From the NCBI GenBank assembly GCA_001295905.1, contig LJHT01000009.1, forward strand, positions 124,001 to 188,000: 64,000 nucleotides of DNA. The letters are read 5' to 3'. Source of the DNA: a beta proteobacterium AAP51. GTDB lineage: Bacteria; Pseudomonadota; Gammaproteobacteria; Burkholderiales; Burkholderiaceae_C. How positions within the stretch are numbered: the stretch's first letter is position 1; each line of letters begins with the position of its first letter. The position numbers and the translations under genes are program-made. Below the pieces are notes generated by a model. It made no database searches. It was not told the origin of the DNA and saw nothing but the letters and a program-made list of their open reading frames with translations. Positions 53,326 to 61,792 of this stretch are shown piece after piece.

Positions 53326-53745
53326 ATGAACCCTCGTCGCCGTTTCATCGCCATAGCCCCGTGGTTTGCGCTGGGCAGTGCCTCGCTGCTGGCTGCGTGT
53401 TCGCCCCCGCCGCCGCCGCCAGCCCCCGCGCCCAGCCCGGCACCGGAGCCGCCGGCTCCCGCCCCTGCGCCCGCGCCCGAGGCAGCGGCCTCGGCACCGG
53501 CCGCCGCGCCGGCCGCCAGCGGTGTGGTCAGCGTCACCGAGCCACAGGCCGTGGCCTTGGGCTACGTGCTGCTCACCACGCAAGTGGACCAGGCCAAGTA
53601 CCCGGCCCATACCGCGGAACAGAAGTGTTCCAACTGCGCGCTGTACACCGGCGCCGCAGGCGCCGAAACCGGGCCTTGCTCGCTGTTCGGCGGCCGCCAG
53701 GTGGCCGCCGCAGGCTGGTGCAGCGCTTGGGTGAAGAAGGGCTGA
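53326..53745 (+). CDS. High-potential iron-sulfur protein (HiPIP), lipoprotein-like
   Basis: 139 residues. Twin Arg followed by F-I (R-R-R-F-I-A) and a hydrophobic core end in L-L-A-A-C25, so the signal combines Tat features with a lipobox. A Pro/Ala-rich linker (26-65) leads to the HiPIP domain with the four cluster ligands C101-x2-C104-x13-C118-x13-C132. HiPIP carries electrons in the periplasm, for example to reaction centres or oxidases. Most HiPIPs are soluble; this one is probably tethered. Followed by the double-hairpin repeat copy 2. Confidence 0.92.
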   Translation: MNPRRRFIAIAPWFALGSASLLAACSPPPPPPAPAPSPAPEPPAPAPAPAPEAAASAPAAAPAASGVVSVTEPQAVALGYVLLTTQVDQAKYPAHTAEQKCSNCALYTGAAGAETGPCSLFGGRQVAAAGWCSAWVKKG

Positions 53746-53758
53746 CGTGATGCAAGGG

Positions 53759-53812
53759 CGCGAGGCCTCGCGCGGCTGACGAAGGCCCGAGCGCGGTGTC
53801 ACGCGTTCGGGC
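53759..53812. repeat. Double-hairpin repeat, copy 2
   Basis: The perfect palindrome CGCGAGGCCTCGCG (53759-53772) is followed by GCCCGAGCGCG (53785-53795) paired with CGCGTTCGGGC (53802-53812). The second stem and flanks match copy 1 at 32850-32887 closely, with changes that keep pairing. It lies between convergent genes. Confidence 0.6.
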
Positions 53813-53839
53813 TGAGTCCTCCGTACATCAGCCCCAGGT

Positions 53840-54613
53840 TCAGCCGTAGGTATTGCGTAGCGTGCCCAGCCCGTCGATGGCCACTTCCACCACGGTGCCG
53901 GGCTTCATCGGCAGCACGCCCAGCGAGGTGCCGCACAGGATCACGTCACCCGGCTCCAGCGTCATGTCCTGGCTGAGGCGGAACACCAGCTCTTCGGGCG
54001 GAAAGAACATGTCGGCCAGCGCGTAGTTCTGCCGTTCGCGGCCGCCCACCAGCGTGCGCAGCGTGGCGGTGGCGAAGTCCAGCTGCGGGTGCACCGTGGG
54101 GCCGAAGGCGCCGAAGCCGTCGAAGCTTTTCGCGCGTGTCCATTGCGGGAAGCTGGAGTCGCGGTTCAGCAGCTCGATGGCCGTCACGTCGTTGGCGCAG
54201 GTGTAGCCCAGGATGCAGGCCGCCGCCTCTTCGCGCGTGATGCGCTGCGCGCGCCGGCCCACCACCACCGCCAGCTCGCCTTCGTAGGCCACGCGGCCCA
54301 CCTCGGGCGCCACAGCCGGGATGGCTTGTTCGTGGCCGGTGGCGCAAGCCGGGCTCTTCAGGAAGTACAGCGGCTCGGCCGGTTCCGCCCAGCCGTTCTT
54401 GGCTGCGGCCGCGCGGAAGTTGTTCCACAGCCCGATGATCTTGCCCGGCACGCAGGGCGGCAGCCAGGCCGTGGCCGGCACATCGGCCAGCGCCAGCGTT
54501 TCGCCGGTGGGCCGCGGGGCGTCGAGCAGGCTGCCGCCATGCAGCTGCACCTGCCCGTCCTGCAGCCAGCCGCGCGTGGCGCGGCCTTGGTGGTTGAAGC
54601 GCATCCAGGCCAT
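53840..54613 (-). CDS. Fumarylacetoacetate hydrolase family protein
   Basis: 257 residues. FAH-fold domain about 55-255 with the metal-binding phrases Y-E-G-E-L-A-V-V-V-G-R, N-D-V-T-A and the typical C-terminal G-D-V-I-L-C-G-T-S-L-G-V. Members hydrolyse or decarboxylate beta-keto acids such as HpcE substrates or oxaloacetate. It follows glcF on the same strand by 34 bases, so it may be the last gene of the glycolate operon. Confidence 0.9.
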   Translation of the reverse strand: MAWMRFNHQGRATRGWLQDGQVQLHGGSLLDAPRPTGETLALADVPATAWLPPCVPGKIIGLWNNFRAAAAKNGWAEPAEPLYFLKSPACATGHEQAIPAVAPEVGRVAYEGELAVVVGRRAQRITREEAAACILGYTCANDVTAIELLNRDSSFPQWTRAKSFDGFGAFGPTVHPQLDFATATLRTLVGGRERQNYALADMFFPPEELVFRLSQDMTLEPGDVILCGTSLGVLPMKPGTVVEVAIDGLGTLRNTYG

Positions 54614-54647
54614 GGGTGGGGTCTCCTCGGGGTGTTGTTGTCGGGCT

Positions 54648-55904
54648 TCAGTTCAAGGCGTCGTCCACCACTTCCACCCAGTGTTTCACCGGCACCGGCG
54701 TGCCGCTTTGCAGGTGCTGGATGCAGCCGACGTTGGCGCTGACGATGGCACCCACGGGCTCTTGCCCCGGGGCCGGGGACAGGTGTTCGAGCTTGCGGTC
54801 GCGCAGTTGCTTGGACAGCACCGGCTGCAGCACGCTGTAGGTGCCCGCGCTGCCGCAGCACAGGTGGCTTTCGGCGTTGGCCAGCCGCACCTCGAAGCCC
54901 AGCGTGCGCAGGTGTGTTTCCACGCCGCCGCGCAGCTGCTGCCCGTGTTGCAGCGTGCAGGGCGGGTGGTAGGCCAGCGCAGGCTGCTTCGAGGCGCGCA
55001 GCCGGCCCTGCAGCTGTGGCGCTATTTCGGGCAGCAGCTCGCTGAGGTCGCGCGTGAGTGCGCTCACGCGCTGCGCCTTCTCGGCATAGGCCGGGTCGTG
55101 GGCCAGCGCGTGGCCGTAGTCCTTCACGTGCACGCCGCAGCCGCTGGCATTCATCACGATGGCTTCCACCTTGCCCTCGGAGGTGAGGCCGTCCACCAGC
55201 GGCCACCAGGCGTCGATGTTGCGGCGGGCATCGGCCAGGCCGCCTTCGCTGTCGTTGAGGTGGGTGCGCAGCGCGCCGCAGCAGCCGGCGCCATCGGCCA
55301 CCAGCGTCTGGATGCCGATGGCGTCGAGCACGCGCGCGGTGGCGCTGTTGATGTTGGGCATCATGGCCGGCTGCACGCAGCCCATCAGCATCAGCACCTT
55401 GCGCGGGTGGGTGCGCATGGGCCACTGCTGCGCGCGCGCCGGGGCCTTGCCCGGCACCTTGTCCTGCAGGGTTTGCGGCAGCAACGGGCGCACCAGCTGG
55501 CCCAGCTTCATGGCCGGCGCGAACAGCGGCGAGGTCAGACCTTCCTTCAGCAGCCAGCGCACGGCCTTCTCGCCCGTGGGGCGTTCGACGCGCGCTTCCA
55601 CGATCTCGCGGCCGATGTCCACCAGGTGCCCGTACTGCACGCCGCTGGGGCAGGTGGTTTCGCAGTTGCGGCAGGTGAGGCAGCGGTCCAGGTGTTCCTG
55701 CGTCTTGCGTGTGACGGGTGCGCCCTCCAGCACCTGCTTCATCAGGTAGATGCGGCCGCGCGGGCCGTCGAGCTCGTCGCCCAGCAGCTGGTAGGTGGGG
55801 CAGGTGGCGGTGCAGAAACCGCAGTGCACGCACTTGCGCAGGATGGCCTCGGCCGCTTCGCCTTGGCGGGTGCCCTTGAATTCAGGGGCCAGGTTGGTTT
55901 GCAT
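54648..55904 (-). CDS. glcF: Glycolate oxidase iron-sulfur subunit GlcF
   Basis: 418 residues. Two [4Fe-4S] motifs (CVHCGFCTATCP near residue 25 and CLTCRNCETTCP near 75), then two CCG domains (G-A-G-C-C-G-A-L and H-L-C-C-G-S-A-G). It passes electrons from GlcD/GlcE to quinone. Separated from glcE by a methyltransferase gene and lrgAB, all on the same strand. Confidence 0.95.
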   Translation of the reverse strand: MQTNLAPEFKGTRQGEAAEAILRKCVHCGFCTATCPTYQLLGDELDGPRGRIYLMKQVLEGAPVTRKTQEHLDRCLTCRNCETTCPSGVQYGHLVDIGREIVEARVERPTGEKAVRWLLKEGLTSPLFAPAMKLGQLVRPLLPQTLQDKVPGKAPARAQQWPMRTHPRKVLMLMGCVQPAMMPNINSATARVLDAIGIQTLVADGAGCCGALRTHLNDSEGGLADARRNIDAWWPLVDGLTSEGKVEAIVMNASGCGVHVKDYGHALAHDPAYAEKAQRVSALTRDLSELLPEIAPQLQGRLRASKQPALAYHPPCTLQHGQQLRGGVETHLRTLGFEVRLANAESHLCCGSAGTYSVLQPVLSKQLRDRKLEHLSPAPGQEPVGAIVSANVGCIQHLQSGTPVPVKHWVEVVDDALN

Positions 55905-55938
55905 CGCTTTGCCGGTGAAGGTTTCGGTTTCGGGGTGT

Positions 55939-56655
55939 TCAGAGCAGGCGGGCGGCGGCGGGCAGCAGCAAAGCGGCCAGCAGCGCCTGCAGGCTGAGGG
56001 CCAGCGCGGCGTAGGCGCCGGCGTCGGGGTGCACCTGCAGCGCGCGGCTGGCGCCGATGCCGTGCGACACCGTGCCCAGCGCAAAGCCGCGCACGGCCAG
56101 CGGGCGCACGCGGGCCAAATCGAACAGGGCCTTGGCGGTGATGGCGCCGGCCAGCCCCGTGAGCACGGCAAACACCGCCGCCAGCGCCGGAATGCCGCCC
56201 AGCTGCGCCGCCACGCCCATGGCCACGGGGGCCGTCACGCTCTTGGGCGCCAGCGAGGCCAGCACTTCCGCCGGCAGGCCCACGGCCCAGCCGATGGCCA
56301 CCGCGCTGGCGCTGGCGGCCAGCCCGCCCAGCAAGGCCGCGCCCAGCAGCGCGGCGGCGCGCGCACGCAGCTCGGCACGCCGCTGCCACAGCGGCCAGGC
56401 CAGGGCCACCACGGCCGGCCCGAGCAGGAAGTGGATGAACTGCGCGCCCGAGAAGTACACCGGGTAGGCCGTGCCCGTGGCAGTGAGCAGCAGTGCCAGC
56501 GCCAGCACGCTGAAGAGCACCGGGTTGGCCCAGGGCGGGTGGCCCAGCCGCGCCGAAGCCGCGCTCGCGGCCACGTACACCGCCAGCGTGGCCGTCAGGC
56601 CGAACAGCGGCGTGGCCGAGAGGTAGACCCACAGCTCGACGAAGCTGCCGTTCAT
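55939..56655 (-). CDS. lrgB: LrgB-family membrane protein
   Basis: 238 residues, about seven membrane segments. The phrase S-V-T-A-P-V-A-M-G-V-A-A-Q-L-G-G and the G-T-V-S-H-G-I-G motif are diagnostic. It overlaps lrgA by ATGA and lies inside the glc cluster. LrgB homologues fused to LrgA form the plant plastid glycolate/glycerate carrier PLGG1. Confidence 0.93.
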   Translation of the reverse strand: MNGSFVELWVYLSATPLFGLTATLAVYVAASAASARLGHPPWANPVLFSVLALALLLTATGTAYPVYFSGAQFIHFLLGPAVVALAWPLWQRRAELRARAAALLGAALLGGLAASASAVAIGWAVGLPAEVLASLAPKSVTAPVAMGVAAQLGGIPALAAVFAVLTGLAGAITAKALFDLARVRPLAVRGFALGTVSHGIGASRALQVHPDAGAYAALALSLQALLAALLLPAAARLL

Positions 56656-57047
56656 GGCGCGGCCCCGCCGGTGGTTCGCACCGCGGGTGCGGCCTGGGCA
56701 TCGTCGGGCCCCGGCGGCCACAGGCGCTGCAGCACCCAGGCCGTCACAAGCAGCCCCACCCAGGTGGACAGCAGCAGCGCCAGCAGCATGCGCGGCCCGT
56801 AGGCCGTGAGGAGCCCCAGGTGCGCGATGACGCCCACGCCCACCGGCACGAACAGCAGCGACAGGTGCTGCAGCAGCGGCGTGGCCGCGGCCTCCACCGG
56901 CGCGCGCACGGGCGGCCACTGCAGCAGCACCATCAGCAGGGCCAGGCCCAGCACCGGGCCGGGCAGCGGCAAGGAAAGCAGGCGTGCCAGCGCCTCGCCG
57001 GCCGATTGGCACAGCAGCAGCAGCGTCAGGCCCCGCAGCGCGTCCAT
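56652..57047 (-). CDS. lrgA: CidA/LrgA-family membrane protein
   Basis: 131 residues, four membrane segments. The family phrases L-L-L-L-C-Q-S-A-G-E-A-L-A, P-G-P-V-L-G-L-A-L-L and the F-V-P-V-G-V-G-V-I are present. Partner of LrgB; an in-frame longer reading upstream runs through the methyltransferase and is not credible. Confidence 0.92.
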   Translation of the reverse strand: MDALRGLTLLLLCQSAGEALARLLSLPLPGPVLGLALLMVLLQWPPVRAPVEAAATPLLQHLSLLFVPVGVGVIAHLGLLTAYGPRMLLALLLSTWVGLLVTAWVLQRLWPPGPDDAQAAPAVRTTGGAAP

Positions 57048-57049
57048 GC

Positions 57050-57730
57050 TCAGGCCCGTTCGTACTGCAGCACCCAGTAGTGGGTGTGGGCTTGCCACTG
57101 TGGCCGGCGCGCGCGCGGGCCCAGCAGCGCGAAGGCTTCTTCGGGCGTGGGAAAGTTCTTCAGCACCTCGTGCGTGCTGCCGTCGTTCAGGCGGCGCTGC
57201 TGGTAGGTGTTGCCGGCTTCGTCGGTGCGCGTCAGCGGCGTGCTGCTGGTCTGCACGAAGCTGTTGTCGAGGAAGACCACGCGCGCGCCCGGCGCCAGCT
57301 TCGTGTGCAGCAAATCCAGCCAGGCGGGCAGGCGCTGCAGCGGCACGTGGCTCCACCAGCAGCCGGCGAAAGCCGCATCGAACAGCGGTTCGTGCGCGAT
57401 CTCGGCCAGCGTGTAGGCATCGGCGGCCGCAAAACGCACGCAGGCCGGCAGCCGCTTGGCCTGGGCGATGGCCATCGTTTCGGGGTTCAGGTCGGTGGCC
57501 AGCCAGTCGCTGGCCAGGCGCGCGCCATGGGGTGTCCACCAACCGGTGCCGCAGGCGATCTCCAGCACGCGCCGGCCCGCGAAAGGGGCTGCCAGGTCGG
57601 CTTCCATCTGGCGCAGGTCGGCCTGGCGCTCGGGCTTGGCATAGACGCTTTCGTACTCGGCCGCGCGGCGGGCGTAGTAGGCGGCCATGCCGGCCACCAC
57701 CTCGGCGCCGGGGGCGGGTTGGGCCGTCAT
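57050..57730 (-). CDS. Class I SAM-dependent methyltransferase
   Basis: 226 residues. SAM site V-L-E-I-A-C-G-T-G-W-W-T, acidic D-L-N-P-E-T-M loop and post-motif A-A-A-D-A-Y-T-L. The phrase FAGCWWSHVPLQRLPAWLD is distinctive but substrate unknown. It overlaps glcE by ATGA and precedes lrgA by two bases, so it is part of the glycolate transcript. Confidence 0.9.
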   Translation of the reverse strand: MTAQPAPGAEVVAGMAAYYARRAAEYESVYAKPERQADLRQMEADLAAPFAGRRVLEIACGTGWWTPHGARLASDWLATDLNPETMAIAQAKRLPACVRFAAADAYTLAEIAHEPLFDAAFAGCWWSHVPLQRLPAWLDLLHTKLAPGARVVFLDNSFVQTSSTPLTRTDEAGNTYQQRRLNDGSTHEVLKNFPTPEEAFALLGPRARRPQWQAHTHYWVLQYERA

Positions 57731-58866
57731 GCGGCAGGCAGCAGGCGGCCGGGGTTGAAGACGCCGTCGGGGTCGAAGGCGCGCTGCAGTTCGCGCTGGA
57801 TGCGCGCCACCGCCGGCGCCAGTGGCGCGAAGGTGCCGGCGCTCTTGTCGTGGCCGCGGAAGAGCACCGCATGCCCGCCCACGGCCTGCGCCGCCTCGCG
57901 CAGCACGCCGGCCGGGGCGCTGGTGCAGATCCAGCGCTGCGCGCCGCCCCATTCCAGCAGCTGTTCGCCCGAGAGCTTCAGCGGCGGCGCGGTGGCCGGC
58001 ACGCTCAGTCTCCACAGTGCAGCGCCGCTCTCCACGGTCTTGGCCGCGCCGATGAAGAACTCGTCGCGGTGGTCGCGCAGGCCGGTCCAGAAGGTGGCGG
58101 CCAGGCCGGCTTCCACCACCTCGCCGCCGATCTTCTCTTGCGCCGAGCGCACTGCGGCGGCCGCACCGCTCAGGCGCAGCACCAGCATGCCGTCCCACCA
58201 GGCGCTGGCGTTCAGCGGCAGCGGCTGCCCACCCCATTCGTTCAGGCGGCGGATGGCGCTGGCCTGGTCGGCTTCCAGCCGCAGCGTCAGCGTGGCCGGC
58301 GGCAGCGGCAGCACCTTCAGGCTCACTTCACAGATGACGCCCAGCACGCCCAGGCTGCCGGCCAGCGCGCGCGAGACGTCGTAGCCCGCCACGTTCTTCA
58401 TCACCTGCCCGCCGAAGCTCAGCAGCTCGCCGCGGCCGTTCAGCAGCGTGGCGCCGAGCACGTAGTCGCGCACGCCGCCCACGCTCACGCGCGCCGGGCC
58501 GGCCAGGCCGGCGGCCACCATGCCGCCCACGGTGCCGCCGCGGGCGCTGGCATCCGCGGCGTCGCCGAACCTTGGCGGCTCGAAGGGCAGGCACTGGCCC
58601 TTTTCGGACAGCGCGGCCTCCACCTCGGCCAGCAAGGTGCCGCCGCGCGCGGTGATGACCAGTTCACTGGGCTCGTAGCTGCTGATGCCCGCGAGGCCGC
58701 GTGTGTGCAGCACCAGCCCCTGGGCCAGCCCGCCGTAGAAGGTCTTGGTGCCGCCGCCGCGGATGTCGAGCTGCAGCTTCTCGGCGCGGGCCGTCTGCAC
58801 CTGGTCGACCAGGCGGGCCAGCTCGGGCGGGGTTTCCGTTGCCACGGCCGTGGACAGTGCCGTCAT
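57727..58866 (-). CDS. glcE: Glycolate oxidase FAD-binding subunit GlcE
   Basis: 379 residues. PCMH-type FAD fold: D-I-R-G-G-G-T-K-T-F-Y-G-G near 38, then G-G-T-V-G-G-M-V-A-A-G-L-A-G-P, then the conserved R-D-Y-V-L-G. C-terminal FAD-oxidase part ends N-P-G-R-L. Acts with GlcD and GlcF. Directly abuts glcD. Confidence 0.94.
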   Translation of the reverse strand: MTALSTAVATETPPELARLVDQVQTARAEKLQLDIRGGGTKTFYGGLAQGLVLHTRGLAGISSYEPSELVITARGGTLLAEVEAALSEKGQCLPFEPPRFGDAADASARGGTVGGMVAAGLAGPARVSVGGVRDYVLGATLLNGRGELLSFGGQVMKNVAGYDVSRALAGSLGVLGVICEVSLKVLPLPPATLTLRLEADQASAIRRLNEWGGQPLPLNASAWWDGMLVLRLSGAAAAVRSAQEKIGGEVVEAGLAATFWTGLRDHRDEFFIGAAKTVESGAALWRLSVPATAPPLKLSGEQLLEWGGAQRWICTSAPAGVLREAAQAVGGHAVLFRGHDKSAGTFAPLAPAVARIQRELQRAFDPDGVFNPGRLLPAA

Positions 58867-60387
58867 TCAGAACCGCTCCAGTTCCGGGAAGGGCAGCAGC
58901 CCCTTCCTCACGTGCATCTTTCCGTACTCGGCGCAGCGCTGCAGCGTGGGGATGACCTTGCCGGGGTTCAGCGTCTGCGCGGGGTCGAAGGCGCGCTTCA
59001 CGGCGAACATCTGCTCGCGTTCGTGCGGGCTGAACTGCACGCACATGCTGCTGAGCTTTTCCACGCCCACGCCGTGTTCACCGGTGACGGTGCCGCCCAT
59101 CGCGACGCTGGTCTCCAGGATGTCGGCGCCGAAGAGCTCGCAGCGGTGCAGCTGGTCGGGGTCGTTGGCATCGAAGAGGATCAGCGGGTGCAGGTTGCCG
59201 TCGCCCGCGTGGAAGACGTTGCAGCACTTCAGGTCGTACTTGATCTCCATCTCGGCGATGGCCAGCAGGATGTCGGCCAGGCGCTTGCGCGGGATGGTGC
59301 TGTCCATGCACATGTAGTCGGGGCTGATGCGCCCGCTGGCGGGGAAGGCGTTCTTGCGCCCGCTCCAGAACTTCAGGCGCTGCGCTTCGTCTCTGCTGAC
59401 TTCCAGACGTGTGGCGCCGCAGCCGGAAAGCACCTCCAGCATGCGGTCGATCTCTTCGGCCACTTCCTCGGGCGTGCCGTCGCTTTCGCACAGCAGGATG
59501 GCCGCAGCCTTCAGGTCGTAGCCGGCATGCACGAAGTCTTCCACCGCGGCCGTCATGGGCTTGTCCATCATCTCCAGCCCGGCGGGGATGATGCCGGCCG
59601 CAATCACCGCCGCCACGGCGTCGCCGGCTTTGCGCACGTCGTCGAAGCTGGCCATGATGCAGCGCGCCAGCTGCGGCTTGGGCGTGAGCTTGACGGTGAC
59701 CTCGGTGGTCACGGCCAGCATGCCTTCGCTGCCCACGATGAGCGGCAGCAGGTCCAGGCCCGGGGTGTCCAGCGCTTCGCTGCCGAATTCCACCGCCTCG
59801 CCTTCGACGGTGTAGCCGCGCACGCGCAGCACGTTGTGCAGCGTCAGGCCGTACTTCAGGCAGTGCACGCCGCCGGAGTTCTCGGCCACGTTGCCGCCGA
59901 TGGTGCAGGCGATCTGGCTGCTCGGGTCGGGCGCGTAGTAGAGGCCCAGCGGCGCGGCCGCTTCCGAGATGGCCAGGTTGCGCACGCCGCACTGGACGGT
60001 GGCGGTGCGGGCCAGGCGGTCGATCTGCACGATCTTGTTGAACTTGGCCAGGCTCAGCGTCACGCCCAGGGCGTTGGGCATGGCGCCGCCGCTCAGGCCC
60101 GTGCCCGCGCCGCGCGCCACCACGGGCACGGCCAGCGCGTGGCAGGCCTTCAGCACGGCGGCCACCTGGGCTTCGTTCTCGGGCAGGGCCACCACCAGGG
60201 GCAGCTGGCGGTAGGCGGTGAGGCCGTCGCACTCGTAGGGCACCGTGTCTTCCTTGTGCCACAGCAGCGCATGCGCAGGCAGCAGGGGCGCGAGCGCGGC
60301 CACCACCTGCTGCTGGCGCGCCGCACGTTCGGCAGCGGCCAGGGCGGCCGGGGCTGCGGCACTTTCGGTGGCCAGATGGGCGGCCAT
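58867..60387 (-). CDS. glcD: Glycolate oxidase subunit GlcD
   Basis: 506 residues from the ATG at 60387; a TTG at 60447 would add 20. FAD site A-R-G-A-G-T-G-L-S-G-G-A-M-P, then GGNVAENSGGVHCLKYGL, and the metal/substrate histidines in CNVFHAGDGNLHP and G-E-H-G-V-G. Oxidises glycolate (or D-lactate) to glyoxylate at the membrane. First gene of the operon; its upstream 107-base gap probably holds the promoter. Confidence 0.94.
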   Translation of the reverse strand: MAAHLATESAAAPAALAAAERAARQQQVVAALAPLLPAHALLWHKEDTVPYECDGLTAYRQLPLVVALPENEAQVAAVLKACHALAVPVVARGAGTGLSGGAMPNALGVTLSLAKFNKIVQIDRLARTATVQCGVRNLAISEAAAPLGLYYAPDPSSQIACTIGGNVAENSGGVHCLKYGLTLHNVLRVRGYTVEGEAVEFGSEALDTPGLDLLPLIVGSEGMLAVTTEVTVKLTPKPQLARCIMASFDDVRKAGDAVAAVIAAGIIPAGLEMMDKPMTAAVEDFVHAGYDLKAAAILLCESDGTPEEVAEEIDRMLEVLSGCGATRLEVSRDEAQRLKFWSGRKNAFPASGRISPDYMCMDSTIPRKRLADILLAIAEMEIKYDLKCCNVFHAGDGNLHPLILFDANDPDQLHRCELFGADILETSVAMGGTVTGEHGVGVEKLSSMCVQFSPHEREQMFAVKRAFDPAQTLNPGKVIPTLQRCAEYGKMHVRKGLLPFPELERF

Positions 60388-60554
60388 CACGGCGGGCGGG
60401 GTGGCGGGGGCATTCAAGGCGGGCAACTCCGGCAGGCGCGCTGACAAGGGCTACGGTGCATTCAAGCGCGCCGCCAGACTGTACGCGCGCCCGGGCGTCG
60501 CCCCGGTCAGCACGGTTTTGACTGCGGCGGGGGTGATCGGGGCCTGCCGCCCGT

Positions 60555-61778
60555 TCAGGCCGGCTCGGTGAAGACCGTCAGCACCCCGGTGTAGCCGTAG
60601 AGGTGGTGGCGTGCAATCTCGCCCGCGGCGAAGAAGCCGACCAGCGGCACTTCCTCGCCACTGCCACCGCCCAAAGCGTGCTGCACGATCTTCAGCTCGG
60701 CCGAAGGCCCGCCGAAGTGCGGCCCGCCCCGCCCGGTGCAGCTGATGTACAGCGCCCCCAGGATGCGCCGGGGCGTGCTGCCGGCTTCGCCATGGCCGTC
60801 GAGCTCGTCGCGGATCTCGCTGCAGATGCGCACGAGGTCGCGCCGCGCCGCGTTCACGTCGCGCTGGCAGAAGGCCAGGCGCATGCCGGGTTGCAGCACG
60901 TCGGCCACGGCCACGGCGTGGCGGCCGGGGTCCAGGCCCACGAGGTGGCGCACGCGGGTGTCGGTGCCGAACTGGCCCGGGCGGGCGGGGGTGGCGCTGG
61001 GGTTGGTGCCGGAGGTGGTGCCCGCAGCGTCGCTCAGGCCCACCAGCGTGGCGCGCAGGCGGGGCAGCGCGGTGCGCGGGTCGTCCAGGTTCTGCATGCC
61101 CAGGTCGCGCAGCAGGCAGGGCAGGGCGGCCTCGCCATCCAGTTCGGTGACGATGTTGCGCTCGCAGCCCGTCACCGTGCGCGTGGGGCCCACGGGCTGG
61201 CAGCCTTGCGTCACGCGCGAGATGAGCGCCACGTCGCGCGTGAAGGCCACGCCCGACAGGCCGCCTTGCCACACGCCATCGGCCAGGTGGCTGGCCGCCC
61301 CGCGTGAGCTGGACAGGCCGCCAAAGAGGTAGCCGCTTTCGGTGCGGTCGGCCATCTCGACGATGAGTTCCTGCAGGTCGGGCGTGGCCGGGTCGGCGTG
61401 CACCAGCGCGGCGTCGGGCGTGATGTGGCGCAGCTTGCGCGCGCCCGAGAAGACCTCGAAGCGGCCCGCCGGCAGGGCGCACAGCATCAGGGCCAGCGCG
61501 GGTTCGTCGATGTACTCGGCCGTGCCGGCGCACACGCCCACACCCACGCTGCCCACCCAGGCCACGCCCGGCCAGCGCTGGCGCAGTTCGGCGTGCAGGG
61601 CTTCGGCATGGGCGGCGTAGTGGTCGCTGAAGTAGGCGAAGCCCAGGCTCAGCGGGCCGCTGCCGCTGCCGGCTTGGCCCTCTTGCGCGGCATGGCGCGC
61701 GTCTACCTGCGCCGCGGCCAGCGCCACGGCGGCGCGCCAGTCGGGGTGGGTGGCGTGGCCGGTGAGGAAGCCAGGCAT
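60555..61778 (-). CDS. FIST-domain protein
   Basis: 407 residues. FIST N domain (about 30-220) with G-S-V-G-V-G-V-C-A-G and FIST C domain (about 225-390) with A-L-Y-I-S-C-T-G-R-G and V-P-L-V-G-F-F-A-A-G-E-I. These are small-ligand sensory domains, often for amino acids, usually feeding kinases or chemoreceptors. No output domain here. Overlap-free but only 14 bases after phaM. Confidence 0.9.
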   Translation of the reverse strand: MPGFLTGHATHPDWRAAVALAAAQVDARHAAQEGQAGSGSGPLSLGFAYFSDHYAAHAEALHAELRQRWPGVAWVGSVGVGVCAGTAEYIDEPALALMLCALPAGRFEVFSGARKLRHITPDAALVHADPATPDLQELIVEMADRTESGYLFGGLSSSRGAASHLADGVWQGGLSGVAFTRDVALISRVTQGCQPVGPTRTVTGCERNIVTELDGEAALPCLLRDLGMQNLDDPRTALPRLRATLVGLSDAAGTTSGTNPSATPARPGQFGTDTRVRHLVGLDPGRHAVAVADVLQPGMRLAFCQRDVNAARRDLVRICSEIRDELDGHGEAGSTPRRILGALYISCTGRGGPHFGGPSAELKIVQHALGGGSGEEVPLVGFFAAGEIARHHLYGYTGVLTVFTEPA

Positions 61779-61792
61779 GCGTTCGCCCGCGT

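Noticed and set aside
56806-60444. A 1212-codon plus-strand frame opposite the glycolate genes
   Set aside because: Shadow of glcD, glcE, the methyltransferase and lrgA, which have intact motifs on the minus strand.
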